The notes under the pieces are model-generated. The model saw only the letters and a list, made by a program, of their open reading frames with translations, ran no database searches and was not told where the DNA came from. Below are positions 39,822-48,093 of a DNA stretch of 53,682 nucleotides, piece after piece. Each line of letters starts with the position of its first letter. Position 1 is the first letter of the stretch. The translations under genes and the position numbers were made by a program. The DNA comes from an uncultured Lentisphaerota bacterium (GTDB lineage: Bacteria > Verrucomicrobiota > Lentisphaeria > Victivallales > UBA1829), in contig ONQZ01000018.1 in NCBI GenBank assembly GCA_900320095.1, forward strand, positions 1-53,682, written 5' to 3'.

Positions 39822-41615
39822 TTACATGGCGTCGGGGATGCCGATCGTGAGGGCGGCGAGGCCGTCCGCGAGGATGTCGCGCACGGCGAAGCAGAGCGCC
39901 AGGCGCATCGTGCGGACCGCGGGGTCGCCAGCGTTCAGCACCTGCTTTTCGCGGTAGAAGCGGTTGAAGAGTTTCGCGAGGTCGAGCAGGTAGTTCACGA
40001 GGATGGAGCAGTCCATCTTGTCGGCGGAGGACCGGATGGCGTCTGCGTACCGCAACGCGGCCACGGCGAGCGCCTTTTCCTCCGGTGAATCGGCGAGTGA
40101 CCAGTCGACGGACGCGGGGTCGAACGCGATCCCGGCGTCATTGCATTTGCGCACGATGGAGTTGATGCGGGCGCAGACGTACTGCACGTACGGGCCGGTG
40201 TCGCCCTCGAATTTCAGCGAAGCCTGCGGATCGAACATGATCGTGGTCTTCGGGTTGAATTTCAGCAGCATGAACTTCAGCGCGCCCATGCCGATGGTCT
40301 CGCTGCGCGCTTCCAGGTCGGCGGGCGGCTCCTCGCCTTCCTTCACGCGCTCCATCGCCGCCGCCTTCGCCAGAGAGTGCATCTCGTCGAAGAGGTCGTC
40401 CGCGTCAACCACGGTCCCCTCGCGGCTCTTCATGCGGCCGGACGGCAGGTTGACCATGCCGTAGGAGAGGTGGTAGAGGCTGTCGGCCCAGGCGTAGCCG
40501 AGGCGGCCGAGGATGGTGAAGAGCATGCGGAAATGCAGGTTCTGTTCGTCGCCGACGACCCAGACCATGGTGTCCGGGTGGTGCTCCTCGTGCTTGAGGA
40601 TCGTGGTGCCGATGTCCTGCGTGATGTAGACGCTGGTGCCGTCCTTGCGGAGGAGGACCTTCTCGCCGAGCTTGCCGAGGTCGACCGTGACCGCGCCGTC
40701 CGCGCGCTTGCCGAAGATGCCCTTCGCGAGGGCGTCGGCGATGACGTCCTTGCCGAGCAGATAGGTCTGGCTTTCAAGGTAGGTCTTGTCGAAGTGCACG
40801 CCCATGCGGCGGTACGTCTCGTTGAACCCGTCGATGACCCACTTGTTCATGGTGGTCCACAGGGCGCGGACCTCGGGATCGCCGGCTTCCCACTTGCGGA
40901 GCATCTCCTGCGCCTGCCTGCCGAGCTCGGTTTCGAGGAAGAGGTCGTCGGAGGACTTGTCGGCGAGCTCGGGATGCGCTGCCTTCAGCTCCCTGACCTC
41001 GTCGGACAGCATCTGGTTGAACTTGACGTAATAATTGCCGACGTAGTGGTCGCCCTTGATCCCGGCCTGTTCCGGCGTGACGCCGTTTCCGGTGAGCTTG
41101 TACGCGAGCATGGATTTGCAGATGTGGATGCCGCGGTCGTTGATGAGGTTGACGGGCACGACCGTGTGCCCGGCGCGCGCCATCACGCTGGCGAGCGTCA
41201 TGCCGATGCAGTTGTTGCGGACGTGTCCGAGGTGCTGCGGCTTGTTCGTGTTCGGCGCGGAGAACTCGATGAGGATCTTGCGGCGGGAGCCCTCCGGGAA
41301 CGGCACGTCGGCGAGGAGCGACTTCACGTCCGAAACGGAATCGCGGAACAGCGCGGCGGGCTTGAGCGTGATGTTCACGAACGCCTTGATCTTTTCGGCG
41401 GACACCACGTCCGGGTCCTTCATCAGGAGCTCGGCGGTCTCGGCGGCCAGCGCGTCCGGCGCGCTCTTCAGCGCCTTCGCGAGGCGGAAGCAGTTCACGG
41501 TCAGGTCGCCGTTCATGCCGGCGGGACACGGCTCCCACGGGATATCGAACGAGGCATCAAGGGAACGCGAGGCGCGGAAGGAATCCGCCAGACGGGAAAG
41601 GCATTGGATTTTCAT
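39822..41615 (-). CDS. argS: arginyl-tRNA synthetase
   Basis: 597 residues. Class I signature in FSAPNTNKPQHLGHVRNN near 128, with HLGH as the HIGH motif. MKSREGTVVDADDL near 392 takes the place of KMSKS, typical of ArgRS. The N-terminal additional domain binds the tRNA elbow, and the C-terminal ALRYADAIRSS...LCFAVRDILADGL region is the DALR anticodon-binding domain. Cytoplasmic charging of tRNA-Arg. It follows the isomerase-like gene by 33 bases and shares its promoter. Confidence 0.96.
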   Translation of the reverse strand: MKIQCLSRLADSFRASRSLDASFDIPWEPCPAGMNGDLTVNCFRLAKALKSAPDALAAETAELLMKDPDVVSAEKIKAFVNITLKPAALFRDSVSDVKSLLADVPFPEGSRRKILIEFSAPNTNKPQHLGHVRNNCIGMTLASVMARAGHTVVPVNLINDRGIHICKSMLAYKLTGNGVTPEQAGIKGDHYVGNYYVKFNQMLSDEVRELKAAHPELADKSSDDLFLETELGRQAQEMLRKWEAGDPEVRALWTTMNKWVIDGFNETYRRMGVHFDKTYLESQTYLLGKDVIADALAKGIFGKRADGAVTVDLGKLGEKVLLRKDGTSVYITQDIGTTILKHEEHHPDTMVWVVGDEQNLHFRMLFTILGRLGYAWADSLYHLSYGMVNLPSGRMKSREGTVVDADDLFDEMHSLAKAAAMERVKEGEEPPADLEARSETIGMGALKFMLLKFNPKTTIMFDPQASLKFEGDTGPYVQYVCARINSIVRKCNDAGIAFDPASVDWSLADSPEEKALAVAALRYADAIRSSADKMDCSILVNYLLDLAKLFNRFYREKQVLNAGDPAVRTMRLALCFAVRDILADGLAALTIGIPDAM

Positions 41616-41648
41616 GAAGCAGAAACGAGGTTGATATGGGAAAGTGGA

Positions 41649-42650
41649 TTAATGCGTTGTGCGGATCAGCGTGACCGGGGCGCCCGGCTTCACGCGGATG
41701 ACGTATTCGCCGAGCGCGGCGGGCAGCAGGGCGGTCCTGCCGCGCGGGATGGTCGTCACCGTGCCGCGGACCTCGACGTCCACCGGGCCGCTGACGGCGG
41801 TCAGCAGGTGGAAACTGCGCGTGGCGCGGGTCGTGTCCGGCCAGTCTCCGGCGAGGCGGAGCTCGTCGCAGTGGAACTGCGGACAGCGGTTGATGATCGC
41901 GTATTTGCGGTTGCGCGCGGCGTTGTCGCTGACGCCCGTGATGCGGGCGGGTGTGCGGTCGATGAAGTCGACGCAGGCGAGTCCCTCCTCCACATGCAGG
42001 TCCTGGTCGGGATCGGGGAGTCCCCAGTCGTTCAGCAGGAAATCGGAGTTGCTGTTCTGCTGGATCTCGAGCACGAGGTTTCCGGGGTCGATGCAATGGA
42101 TGCGTCCGGCGTTGACGAAATACGCGTCTCCGCTCACGGCGTCGAAACTCTGAAGCACGCTCTCCACGTCGGACGTTTGCAGCAGCTCCAGGAAACGGTG
42201 CCGCGTGGCGGTCGGGCGGATGCCGACCATGATCTTCGAGCCGGGTTCGGCGTCCAGCACGTACCACATCTTCGTCTTCGGCTCCGCGCCGTTTCCGATC
42301 CGCCGGGCGGCGTTCTCGTCGGGATTCACCGTCAGCGGGAGACGTTCGCCGGTGTCGAGGACCTTCACCATCAGCGGGAACCGCGCGGCGCGGGTCATGT
42401 CGCCCGTCAGGTAGGACGGACCGATCATCGCGCAGAGTTCGTGGATCGTCTTGCCCGCCAGCGCGCCGTTCGAGATCACGCTCTCGACGCCCTCGCGGTC
42501 GCAGATATCCCACGCCTCGCCGTACGGTCCCTCCTCGGCGGGGAGTTCGCGGCCCAGGACGCGCGCGAGTTTGCCGCCGCCCCAGGGGGTCCGGCGGTAC
42601 ATCGGCTCAAACAGCAGCGGGTACAAATCGTCTTTGGAAAGAGTTGTCAT
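41649..42650 (-). CDS. type I mannose-6-phosphate isomerase homologue lacking zinc ligands
   Basis: 333 residues with the cupin layout of class I ManA enzymes: RTPWGGGKLARVLG at the start, FPLMVKVLD, MWYVLDAEPGSKI, and DAYFVNAGRIHCIDPGNLVLEIQQNSNSDF. In active enzymes the metal is held by Gln and His of a VQVHPDD stretch, Glu of KTECWY, and the His kept here as His185. The first three are Thr107, Asn109 and Lys127, and the arginine after DWG is Leu211. So it is probably not a zinc isomerase in the usual way, though it may bind sugar phosphate. It heads a two-gene unit with argS. Function unknown. Confidence 0.72.
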   Translation of the reverse strand: MTTLSKDDLYPLLFEPMYRRTPWGGGKLARVLGRELPAEEGPYGEAWDICDREGVESVISNGALAGKTIHELCAMIGPSYLTGDMTRAARFPLMVKVLDTGERLPLTVNPDENAARRIGNGAEPKTKMWYVLDAEPGSKIMVGIRPTATRHRFLELLQTSDVESVLQSFDAVSGDAYFVNAGRIHCIDPGNLVLEIQQNSNSDFLLNDWGLPDPDQDLHVEEGLACVDFIDRTPARITGVSDNAARNRKYAIINRCPQFHCDELRLAGDWPDTTRATRSFHLLTAVSGPVDVEVRGTVTTIPRGRTALLPAALGEYVIRVKPGAPVTLIRTTH

Positions 42651-42693
42651 CGGCAGGCCATCCGTTCACATTTTTTTAACATTTTGCCAATAC

Positions 42694-42721
42694 AATATAC
42701 TACACGAACCGGAAATAACAA
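42694..42721 (-). promoter_or_regulatory. promoter for the isomerase-like gene and argS
   Basis: Minus strand TTGTTA (42716-42721), 16 bases, TATATT (42694-42699); start about 42688. Confidence 0.6.
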
Positions 42722-42821
42722 ACCGCGAGGCGCGTTTTTTTTCAAAAAAAGCGTGCGCCGCGCCGGACGGTCCGGGCGGGAAGACCGGAAGGAGAATGTG
42801 CCGTGATTGGGGTCCGTCCGC

Positions 42822-44969
42822 TCAGGCGTGCTTCATGCGACCGAAGAGATTGCCGTATTTCTTCAGGTTCAGCGACTCGACGAACGACGCGATCTTGGTC
42901 GTGGTGGAGCACGGGTCGATGGAGGCGTCCATGCAGTCGCCTTCCAGCGCCAGCATCGGCATGCCGATCTCCTCGAGCTCTTCGCGCAGGAGCTTCGTGA
43001 ACGGGCGGTCGGCGAGACTGCACCGTCCGAATCCGTGCGTGTACAGGATGCAGCCGGTGAACTTCGCCTTGGCGGAAAGGTCCTTCACGTACTTCACGCG
43101 CAGTTTCGGGTCCAGGAATCCGGTCGTGAGGAGCTTCCGGGCGAGCGACTCGTACGGGTGCTTCGGGTCGAGCGGAGCCCAGCCGACGTAGTTGGTCTCC
43201 TCGAACACGATCGGGGCGTTGCAGACGGTCTCGATATAGTCGAGGTGCCTGGAGTCGTAGAAGGGCGGCAGGTGGAGCCAGAGCAGACGGTGCGTGTCTT
43301 CGATGGAATAGCGTTTCTCTGCCCATTCCTTCTTCTGCAGCAGTTCCTCGTAGTAGGTCTTCTGGATGTCGACGAGTTCCTGCGTGCCCCAGAGCTGGCT
43401 GAAGATGACCGCGTTGTAGACCGCCTCCGAACCGCGGATCAGCGGCGGCGAGGTCCAGCGCAGTTCGTTGCACTTGCGCGAATAGTCCGCCGCGAGGTTG
43501 GACAGCACGCAGGCCTCCTCCAGACGCGCCGGATCGAGCTTGCGCCCGAGCGCCTCCTCCATCTGCTCGACCGACTGGCGCAGACCGTCGGCGATCTGCC
43601 CGACCGCGTTGGTGTTCGCCAGGTTGATCGGCGTGTGCAGGGAGTAGAACCGGTCCTCGAATCCGTAGGTGCGCGCGAGGTCGGCGAAGATGCGCTCGCC
43701 CTGCTGGCACGGCTGGCTGGTGGAGACCGCGAAATCGGGCGTCTTCAGCGGCAGTCCCTCGAGCATGCGCAGGAAGGAGCAGGTCTGCTGGTCGAATCCC
43801 TTGCGCGCGGCGACGTCGAGCGCGGCTTTCACGCGTTTCGAGCTGCGGCCGAAGAGCGCGGCGTACGTTTCCAGCGTCAGGATGCGCGCCCCGAACGCGT
43901 TCAGGATCTCGGTCGGGAAGAAAAGGTTGCGCCAAACGGTCGGTTTGTCCTTCTCGCCGAAGAGGAACGCGCGTTTGTTGCCGACCACGCGCATGGAGAC
44001 GGATTTCTGGCGGGTGGGCTCGTACTGGACGGGATCCGGGTCGAGCTTGCCGCGCAGTTTGCTGTATTCGAGCGCGAGGACGGCGGCGCCGAGCGCGCCC
44101 ATGACGTTGTGGAATTCCGGGATGATGATCTCGCAGCCGGTGATCTCCTTCATGAAGTACGCCACGGCATGGTTCGAGGCTACGCCGCCCTGGAACAGGA
44201 TCGGATGCGAGGGATCGTGGTGCATGAGCATCTGGCCGACGCCGTTCAGGATCGTGCGCGCCTGCGCCCGGCATGCCCCTGCGAGCAGATCGCCCATCGG
44301 GATGCGGTTCTTGAACTTGTTGATGGACGTGGCGGAGAGCACGGCGCAGACGGAGCTGAACTCGGTCTTCGCGTCGTAGTTCACCTTGTCCGCCATTTCC
44401 TCGACCGGGATGCCGAGCTTGGCGGCGACGCTGTCGAGGTAGCTTCCGGTGCCTGCGGCGCACACGCCGGACATCATGGACACCCACATGCCCATCTTGT
44501 GGTTGAAGACCATGCACTTGCTGTCCTGGCCGCCGCAGTCGATGATCGCGTCCACGTTCGGATAGTAGCGTTTTGCCCCGGCGACGTGCGCGGAGACTTC
44601 GCTGACCTGGAAATCGTACGGGATGAAGCGTTTCGTGTCCTCGACGATCTGGCTGCCCGTCACGACCGTGCAGGCGATGTCCCCGGCGTGGATGCCGGTG
44701 TCAAGCGCGGCCTTCGTCATCTCGGCGGTCGTCTCGCATGTGATGTTTCCGGCGTTCAGGCCCGCCTCGGAGAAGAACGTGGCGAGGGTCTTTTTCAGGG
44801 CGCCCATGTTGCAGCGTCCGCAGGAAGTGCAGCGGCCCGTGCAGGAAAGCTGACCGGAATCCACCGGTTTCGTGCGCTGGTATGTCGTATGGACCACGCG
44901 CCCCTTGTCGGTGATGACGACGGCTTTGAATGTCGTGGATCCGATATCGATCCCGAGGTAGTATTTCAT
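42822..44969 (-). CDS. fusion of BadF/HgdC-type ATPase activator and HgdB-type (double-cubane) reductase
   Basis: 715 residues. Start at ATG 44969 so that the protein begins MKYYLGIDIGSTT as in the family; a GTG nine bases earlier keeps the frame. Residues 1-270 are an ASKHA ATPase, with IDCGGQDSK near 145 and GVCAAGTGSY near 168; CAAGTG includes the cluster cysteine of HgdC. A C-x3-C-x2-C-x2-C insert (Cys43, 47, 50, 53) in the first lobe is extra. From about 330 the chain matches 2-hydroxyacyl-CoA dehydratase D-like subunits (TSQPCQQGERIF, GRCSLADRP, ALEGDCMD). Such pairs drive ATP-powered low-potential electron transfer. The substrate is not known; strict anaerobiosis is expected. Confidence 0.82.
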   Translation of the reverse strand: MKYYLGIDIGSTTFKAVVITDKGRVVHTTYQRTKPVDSGQLSCTGRCTSCGRCNMGALKKTLATFFSEAGLNAGNITCETTAEMTKAALDTGIHAGDIACTVVTGSQIVEDTKRFIPYDFQVSEVSAHVAGAKRYYPNVDAIIDCGGQDSKCMVFNHKMGMWVSMMSGVCAAGTGSYLDSVAAKLGIPVEEMADKVNYDAKTEFSSVCAVLSATSINKFKNRIPMGDLLAGACRAQARTILNGVGQMLMHHDPSHPILFQGGVASNHAVAYFMKEITGCEIIIPEFHNVMGALGAAVLALEYSKLRGKLDPDPVQYEPTRQKSVSMRVVGNKRAFLFGEKDKPTVWRNLFFPTEILNAFGARILTLETYAALFGRSSKRVKAALDVAARKGFDQQTCSFLRMLEGLPLKTPDFAVSTSQPCQQGERIFADLARTYGFEDRFYSLHTPINLANTNAVGQIADGLRQSVEQMEEALGRKLDPARLEEACVLSNLAADYSRKCNELRWTSPPLIRGSEAVYNAVIFSQLWGTQELVDIQKTYYEELLQKKEWAEKRYSIEDTHRLLWLHLPPFYDSRHLDYIETVCNAPIVFEETNYVGWAPLDPKHPYESLARKLLTTGFLDPKLRVKYVKDLSAKAKFTGCILYTHGFGRCSLADRPFTKLLREELEEIGMPMLALEGDCMDASIDPCSTTTKIASFVESLNLKKYGNLFGRMKHA

Positions 44970-45017
44970 CAATGGCACCCAAAACAGTTTTGTGATCAGA
45001 TAAAAAAATATCTATAT

Positions 45018-45046
45018 AATATACCCCGTTTTTGTCTCTTTTCCAA
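45018..45046 (-). promoter_or_regulatory. promoter for the activator/reductase fusion gene
   Basis: Minus strand TTGGAA (45041-45046), 17 bases, TATATT (45018-45023); start point near 45010, about 40 bases before the ATG. Confidence 0.6.
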
Positions 45047-45090
45047 TCGAAAGCGAAAAATAAAAGACAATTCCGCCCCGGCACGGAAGC

Positions 45091-45127
45091 AAAAGAGAAG
45101 CCCCTGCGCCGTTTCCGGTGCAAGGGC
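45091..45127 (-). terminator. terminator after the duplicated-domain secreted protein gene
   Basis: GCCCTTGCACCG pairs with CGGCGCAGGGGC around GAAA (45100-45127), with two imperfect pairs, followed by TTCTCTTTT on the minus strand. Confidence 0.7.
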
Positions 45128-45147
45128 CATGTGTCATTCCGCTTCCG

Positions 45148-46098
45148 TTATTTGCTTTCGGGCTGCTTCTCCGGCGTGATCGTTACTGTGTAGACAGGTG
45201 AATGCCTACGGGAAGCCGGTTCGGAATCGTCGAAAAACACCTCGAATTTCCTGTCGCTGATCTTCGTCAGCTTTACGGGATTCTCTCCCTCGTTTTTCAC
45301 CATTTCGGGGTGTGCGGTCTCGATCTGGAAGGGAAGCTCGAAATTTCTTGATTCCATCCGTGTCCAGCGTCTCCCGTTTATTTTTACGCTGTCCGGATAC
45401 TGCCCTTCTTCTTTCCTGTACGTGATCGTATTTCCTTCGAAAACGAAGGCCCCGCGGCCTCTGATGATAGCCTTGATTTCGATCTTGCGTTCCTTCGTGG
45501 CGTTATCCCACTGCGCGTTGGCTTGTATGACATACGGATCCGGACCGGTCGTCATGACTTTGGGCGGGTCCTTTTTTTCCGGTGCAGGCTGATATCCCGG
45601 GATGTCGCCATGCGGAAGCTGATTTTTCATGGCGAGCTTGACATGGAACGGTTCCAGTCTGTTCCTCGGACTGTGATTCGTAATCATGAGGGAGAAACGT
45701 TTTTCCGCGGCATCCACGTAGTATGTCCGGTTCCCTACTTGTTCCAGAAGCCCCGCCTTGGCGAAATCCGGCGTATAATCGAGCTCGAACGGCTTCGTGA
45801 CGTCTTTCCAGGGGGTTCCGTTGACGGTAATGTCTTCCGGCTGGCGATAGGACATCATATTGTTGAACTGAATCGTTTTTCCTTCGAATACAAACATCCC
45901 TCCGTAAATCTTTCCTTCGAGGACGAGCGTGATCTCCTTGTTTTCGGCGGCTTCCTTCGCCTCCGCCTTCTGTGCGGAAGGTGCGTTGATCTGCGCGGGC
46001 TTTACCTCGGATTGCGCCTGCACTGTGAACAGGACGGCGGCGAGCATGACGAGGCCCAATGCCATGCCCCAAAGAGATTTGATTTTGTAGTTTTTCAT
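45148..46098 (-). CDS. exported protein with an internal duplication, function unknown
   Basis: 316 residues from ATG 46098, with AAGGAG six bases upstream. A signal peptide (residues 1-29, cut near VQAQS) is followed by a short Ala/Lys/Glu-rich linker. Then come two copies of one beta-rich unit: ITLVLEGKIYGGMFVFEGKTIQF...ITVNGTPWKDV...FELDY (about 55-150) and IEIKAIIRGRGAFVFEGNTITY...VKINGRRWTRM...FELPF (about 205-300). Each copy ends in a YTVTI-like strand. A Pro/Lys-rich linker (PAPEKKDPPK) separates them. I recognise no known domain. It has its own promoter and terminator and is a single-gene unit. Confidence 0.7.
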   Translation of the reverse strand: MKNYKIKSLWGMALGLVMLAAVLFTVQAQSEVKPAQINAPSAQKAEAKEAAENKEITLVLEGKIYGGMFVFEGKTIQFNNMMSYRQPEDITVNGTPWKDVTKPFELDYTPDFAKAGLLEQVGNRTYYVDAAEKRFSLMITNHSPRNRLEPFHVKLAMKNQLPHGDIPGYQPAPEKKDPPKVMTTGPDPYVIQANAQWDNATKERKIEIKAIIRGRGAFVFEGNTITYRKEEGQYPDSVKINGRRWTRMESRNFELPFQIETAHPEMVKNEGENPVKLTKISDRKFEVFFDDSEPASRRHSPVYTVTITPEKQPESK

Positions 46099-46141
46099 GG
46101 TTCGCTCCTTGTGTTGCCTGAGTGAGTCAAAATCATTTCCT

Positions 46142-46170
46142 AACATATGTTTAACGCACAAGACCGTCAA
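46142..46170 (-). promoter_or_regulatory. promoter for the duplicated-domain secreted protein
   Basis: Minus strand TTGACG (46165-46170), 17 bases, TATGTT (46142-46147). Confidence 0.55.
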
Positions 46171-46195
46171 ATATTGCCGGGAAAACACTTTTTTA

Positions 46196-46231
46196 AAACA
46201 AAAATCCCTCCGGACATGAATCCGAAGGGAT
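46196..46231 (-). terminator. Rho-independent terminator after prfB
   Basis: ATCCCTTCGGA pairs with TCCGGAGGGAT around a six-base loop (46204-46231), one G-T pair, followed by TTTTGTTTT on the minus strand. Confidence 0.85.
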
Positions 46232-46257
46232 CGAAAAGCACGTTGAAAATACAAGGA

Positions 46258-47349
46258 TTAATGGCGCTCGCGGAGCCAGGCTTCGACGAACTGGTCCAGG
46301 TCGCCGTCGAGCACGGCGGCGGTGTTGCCGGTCTCGACGCCGGTGCGGAGGTCCTTCACCATCTGGTACGGCTGAAGCACGTAGGAACGGATCTGGTTGC
46401 CCCAGGAGTTGTCGGTCTTCTCGCCGGAGATCTGCGCGGCCTGCTGACGGCGTTTTTCCTCTTCGAGTTCGTACAGGCGCGCCTTCAGCATCTGCATCGC
46501 CATCGCGCGGTTCTTGTGCTGGGAGCGTTCCACCTGGCAGGAGACGACCACGCCGGTCGGCAGGTGGGTGATGCGGACCGCGCTGTCGGTACGGTTCACG
46601 TACTGGCCGCCCGCGCCGGACGCGCGGTAGGTGTCGACGCGGAGGTCCTTCTCGTCGATCTCGATGTCGATCTCGTCCTCGATCTCGGGGAAGGCGTCGA
46701 CGGACGCGAACGACGTGTGGCGGCGGGCGTTGGCGTCGAACGGGGAGATGCGGACGAGTCGATGCACGCCGCGTTCGGCGCGCATGTAGCCGTAGACGAA
46801 TTCGCCGGTGACCTTCAGGACGGCGCTCTTGATGCCGGCTTCGTCGCCGGGCTGCATGTCGATGATCTCGTCCTGGAACCCTCGGCGCTCGAACCAGCGG
46901 CGGTACATGCGGAGCAGGATGCTGGCCCAGTCGCAGGACTCGGTGCCGCCCGCGCCCGCGTGGATGTACACGAAGCTGTTGCAGCGGTCGAACTTGCCGG
47001 AGAGGAAGCTCACGATCTCGAGCTTGGAAAGCCCGGCTTCGAGCTTCGCCCAGGCGTCGTCGGATTCCTCCAGGAACGACGGGTCCTCCTCGGCGAGCTC
47101 GGCGATCGCGAGGAAGTCGTCGGCTTCGCGTTTGAGCTTGTTGAAGGGCTCGACGATGTTCTTGCAGGAGGAGAGCTTCTGCACGGTCGCCTGCGCCTTT
47201 TCCTTGTCGTCCCAGAAATCGTTCTGCGCCATGGTCTTTTCGATGTCGGCGATCTGCGCCAGCGTCTCGTCCACGTGCAGGTAGTTCGACAGCTTCGACA
47301 GGCGTTCGGTCAGGTCCGCGCCGTGAGCTTTGATTTCGTCAATGGTCAT
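46258..47349 (-). CDS. prfB: peptide chain release factor 2
   Basis: 363 residues. SPFDANARR near 200 holds the SPF tripeptide that reads UGA/UAA stops, and GAGGQYVNRTDSAVR near 243 has the GGQ hydrolysis motif. The N-terminal coiled region (LAQIADIEKTMAQNDFWDDKEKAQ) is that of RF2. In many bacteria prfB needs a programmed +1 frameshift after residue 25; here the equivalent place reads YLHVD in one open frame, so no recoding is needed. It follows eda by 18 bases and ends at a good terminator. Confidence 0.95.
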   Translation of the reverse strand: MTIDEIKAHGADLTERLSKLSNYLHVDETLAQIADIEKTMAQNDFWDDKEKAQATVQKLSSCKNIVEPFNKLKREADDFLAIAELAEEDPSFLEESDDAWAKLEAGLSKLEIVSFLSGKFDRCNSFVYIHAGAGGTESCDWASILLRMYRRWFERRGFQDEIIDMQPGDEAGIKSAVLKVTGEFVYGYMRAERGVHRLVRISPFDANARRHTSFASVDAFPEIEDEIDIEIDEKDLRVDTYRASGAGGQYVNRTDSAVRITHLPTGVVVSCQVERSQHKNRAMAMQMLKARLYELEEEKRRQQAAQISGEKTDNSWGNQIRSYVLQPYQMVKDLRTGVETGNTAAVLDGDLDQFVEAWLRERH

Positions 47350-47367
47350 TCGTCGTCTCCGGAGTGA

Positions 47368-48030
47368 TTATGCCAGGCTGCGCACGAGCGCGACGGCGTC
47401 GGCGACCGCCTGTCCGATGGCGTCCCAGTTTCCGGCGCGCATGTCGGCGGTCTTGCCGAGCCAGGTGCCGCCGACGGCCGCGATCTCCGGGACCGCCAGG
47501 TATTCGGCGGCGTTCGAGCTCGTCACGCCGCCGGTGGGCATGAAGCGGACGCCGAGGTGCTTATAAGGCGCGATCAGGGATTTCAGGAACTTCACGCCGC
47601 CCGCGGCTTCCGCCGGGAAATACTTCAGGAAACGGCAGCCCAGCTCCATCGCCTGTTCCGCCTCGGACGGGGTGCACACGCCCGGCGCGAATGGGAATCC
47701 GCATTTCACGGCCTCCTTCACGACGGTCGGGTTGAAGCCCGGCGCGACGGCGAACTTCGCGCCCGCCTCGAACGCCCGGTGCAGGTCGCGCACGTTCAGC
47801 ACGGTGCCCGCGCCCAGGTAGAGGCCGGGGAACTCCTTCGCGGCCGCGCGGATCACGCTTTCGGCGGCTTCGGTGCGGAACGTGATCTCGGCCGCCGGGA
47901 GTTGTTTCTCCTGAAGGACCGAGCACATTTTGAGGCCGTCTTCGAGGTTATCGAGGACCAGGACCGGGACGATCCGGATCGCGCTCAGACGGTCAAGAGC
48001 GGCTTTGACGTTCTGCTGAAAAAGTTCCAT
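47368..48030 (-). CDS. eda: 2-keto-3-deoxy-6-phosphogluconate aldolase (KDPG/KHG aldolase)
   Basis: 220 residues, normal size. AEITFRTEAA near 47 holds the conserved glutamate (Glu48) and arginine. GCRFLKYFPAE near 131 contains the Schiff-base lysine Lys136, and GVRFMPTGGV near 160 the phosphate-binding loop. It splits KDPG to pyruvate and glyceraldehyde 3-phosphate in the Entner-Doudoroff pathway or in uronate breakdown. Placed 63 bases behind clpX and before prfB; no edd or kdgK is near, so the source of KDPG is not shown. Confidence 0.93.
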   Translation of the reverse strand: MELFQQNVKAALDRLSAIRIVPVLVLDNLEDGLKMCSVLQEKQLPAAEITFRTEAAESVIRAAAKEFPGLYLGAGTVLNVRDLHRAFEAGAKFAVAPGFNPTVVKEAVKCGFPFAPGVCTPSEAEQAMELGCRFLKYFPAEAAGGVKFLKSLIAPYKHLGVRFMPTGGVTSSNAAEYLAVPEIAAVGGTWLGKTADMRAGNWDAIGQAVADAVALVRSLA

Positions 48031-48093
48031 GGTTGTTTGCCTTTCCTGTATGTGATTTGTTCGTTGTTGCGTTTCCCGTGAGGCACGGCGCGC

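Noticed and set aside
42728..42775. Terminator after the activator/reductase fusion gene
   Set aside because: CCGGAC/GTCCGG hairpin and a T-run exist but are 12 bases apart; not a clean terminator, so not listed as a feature.
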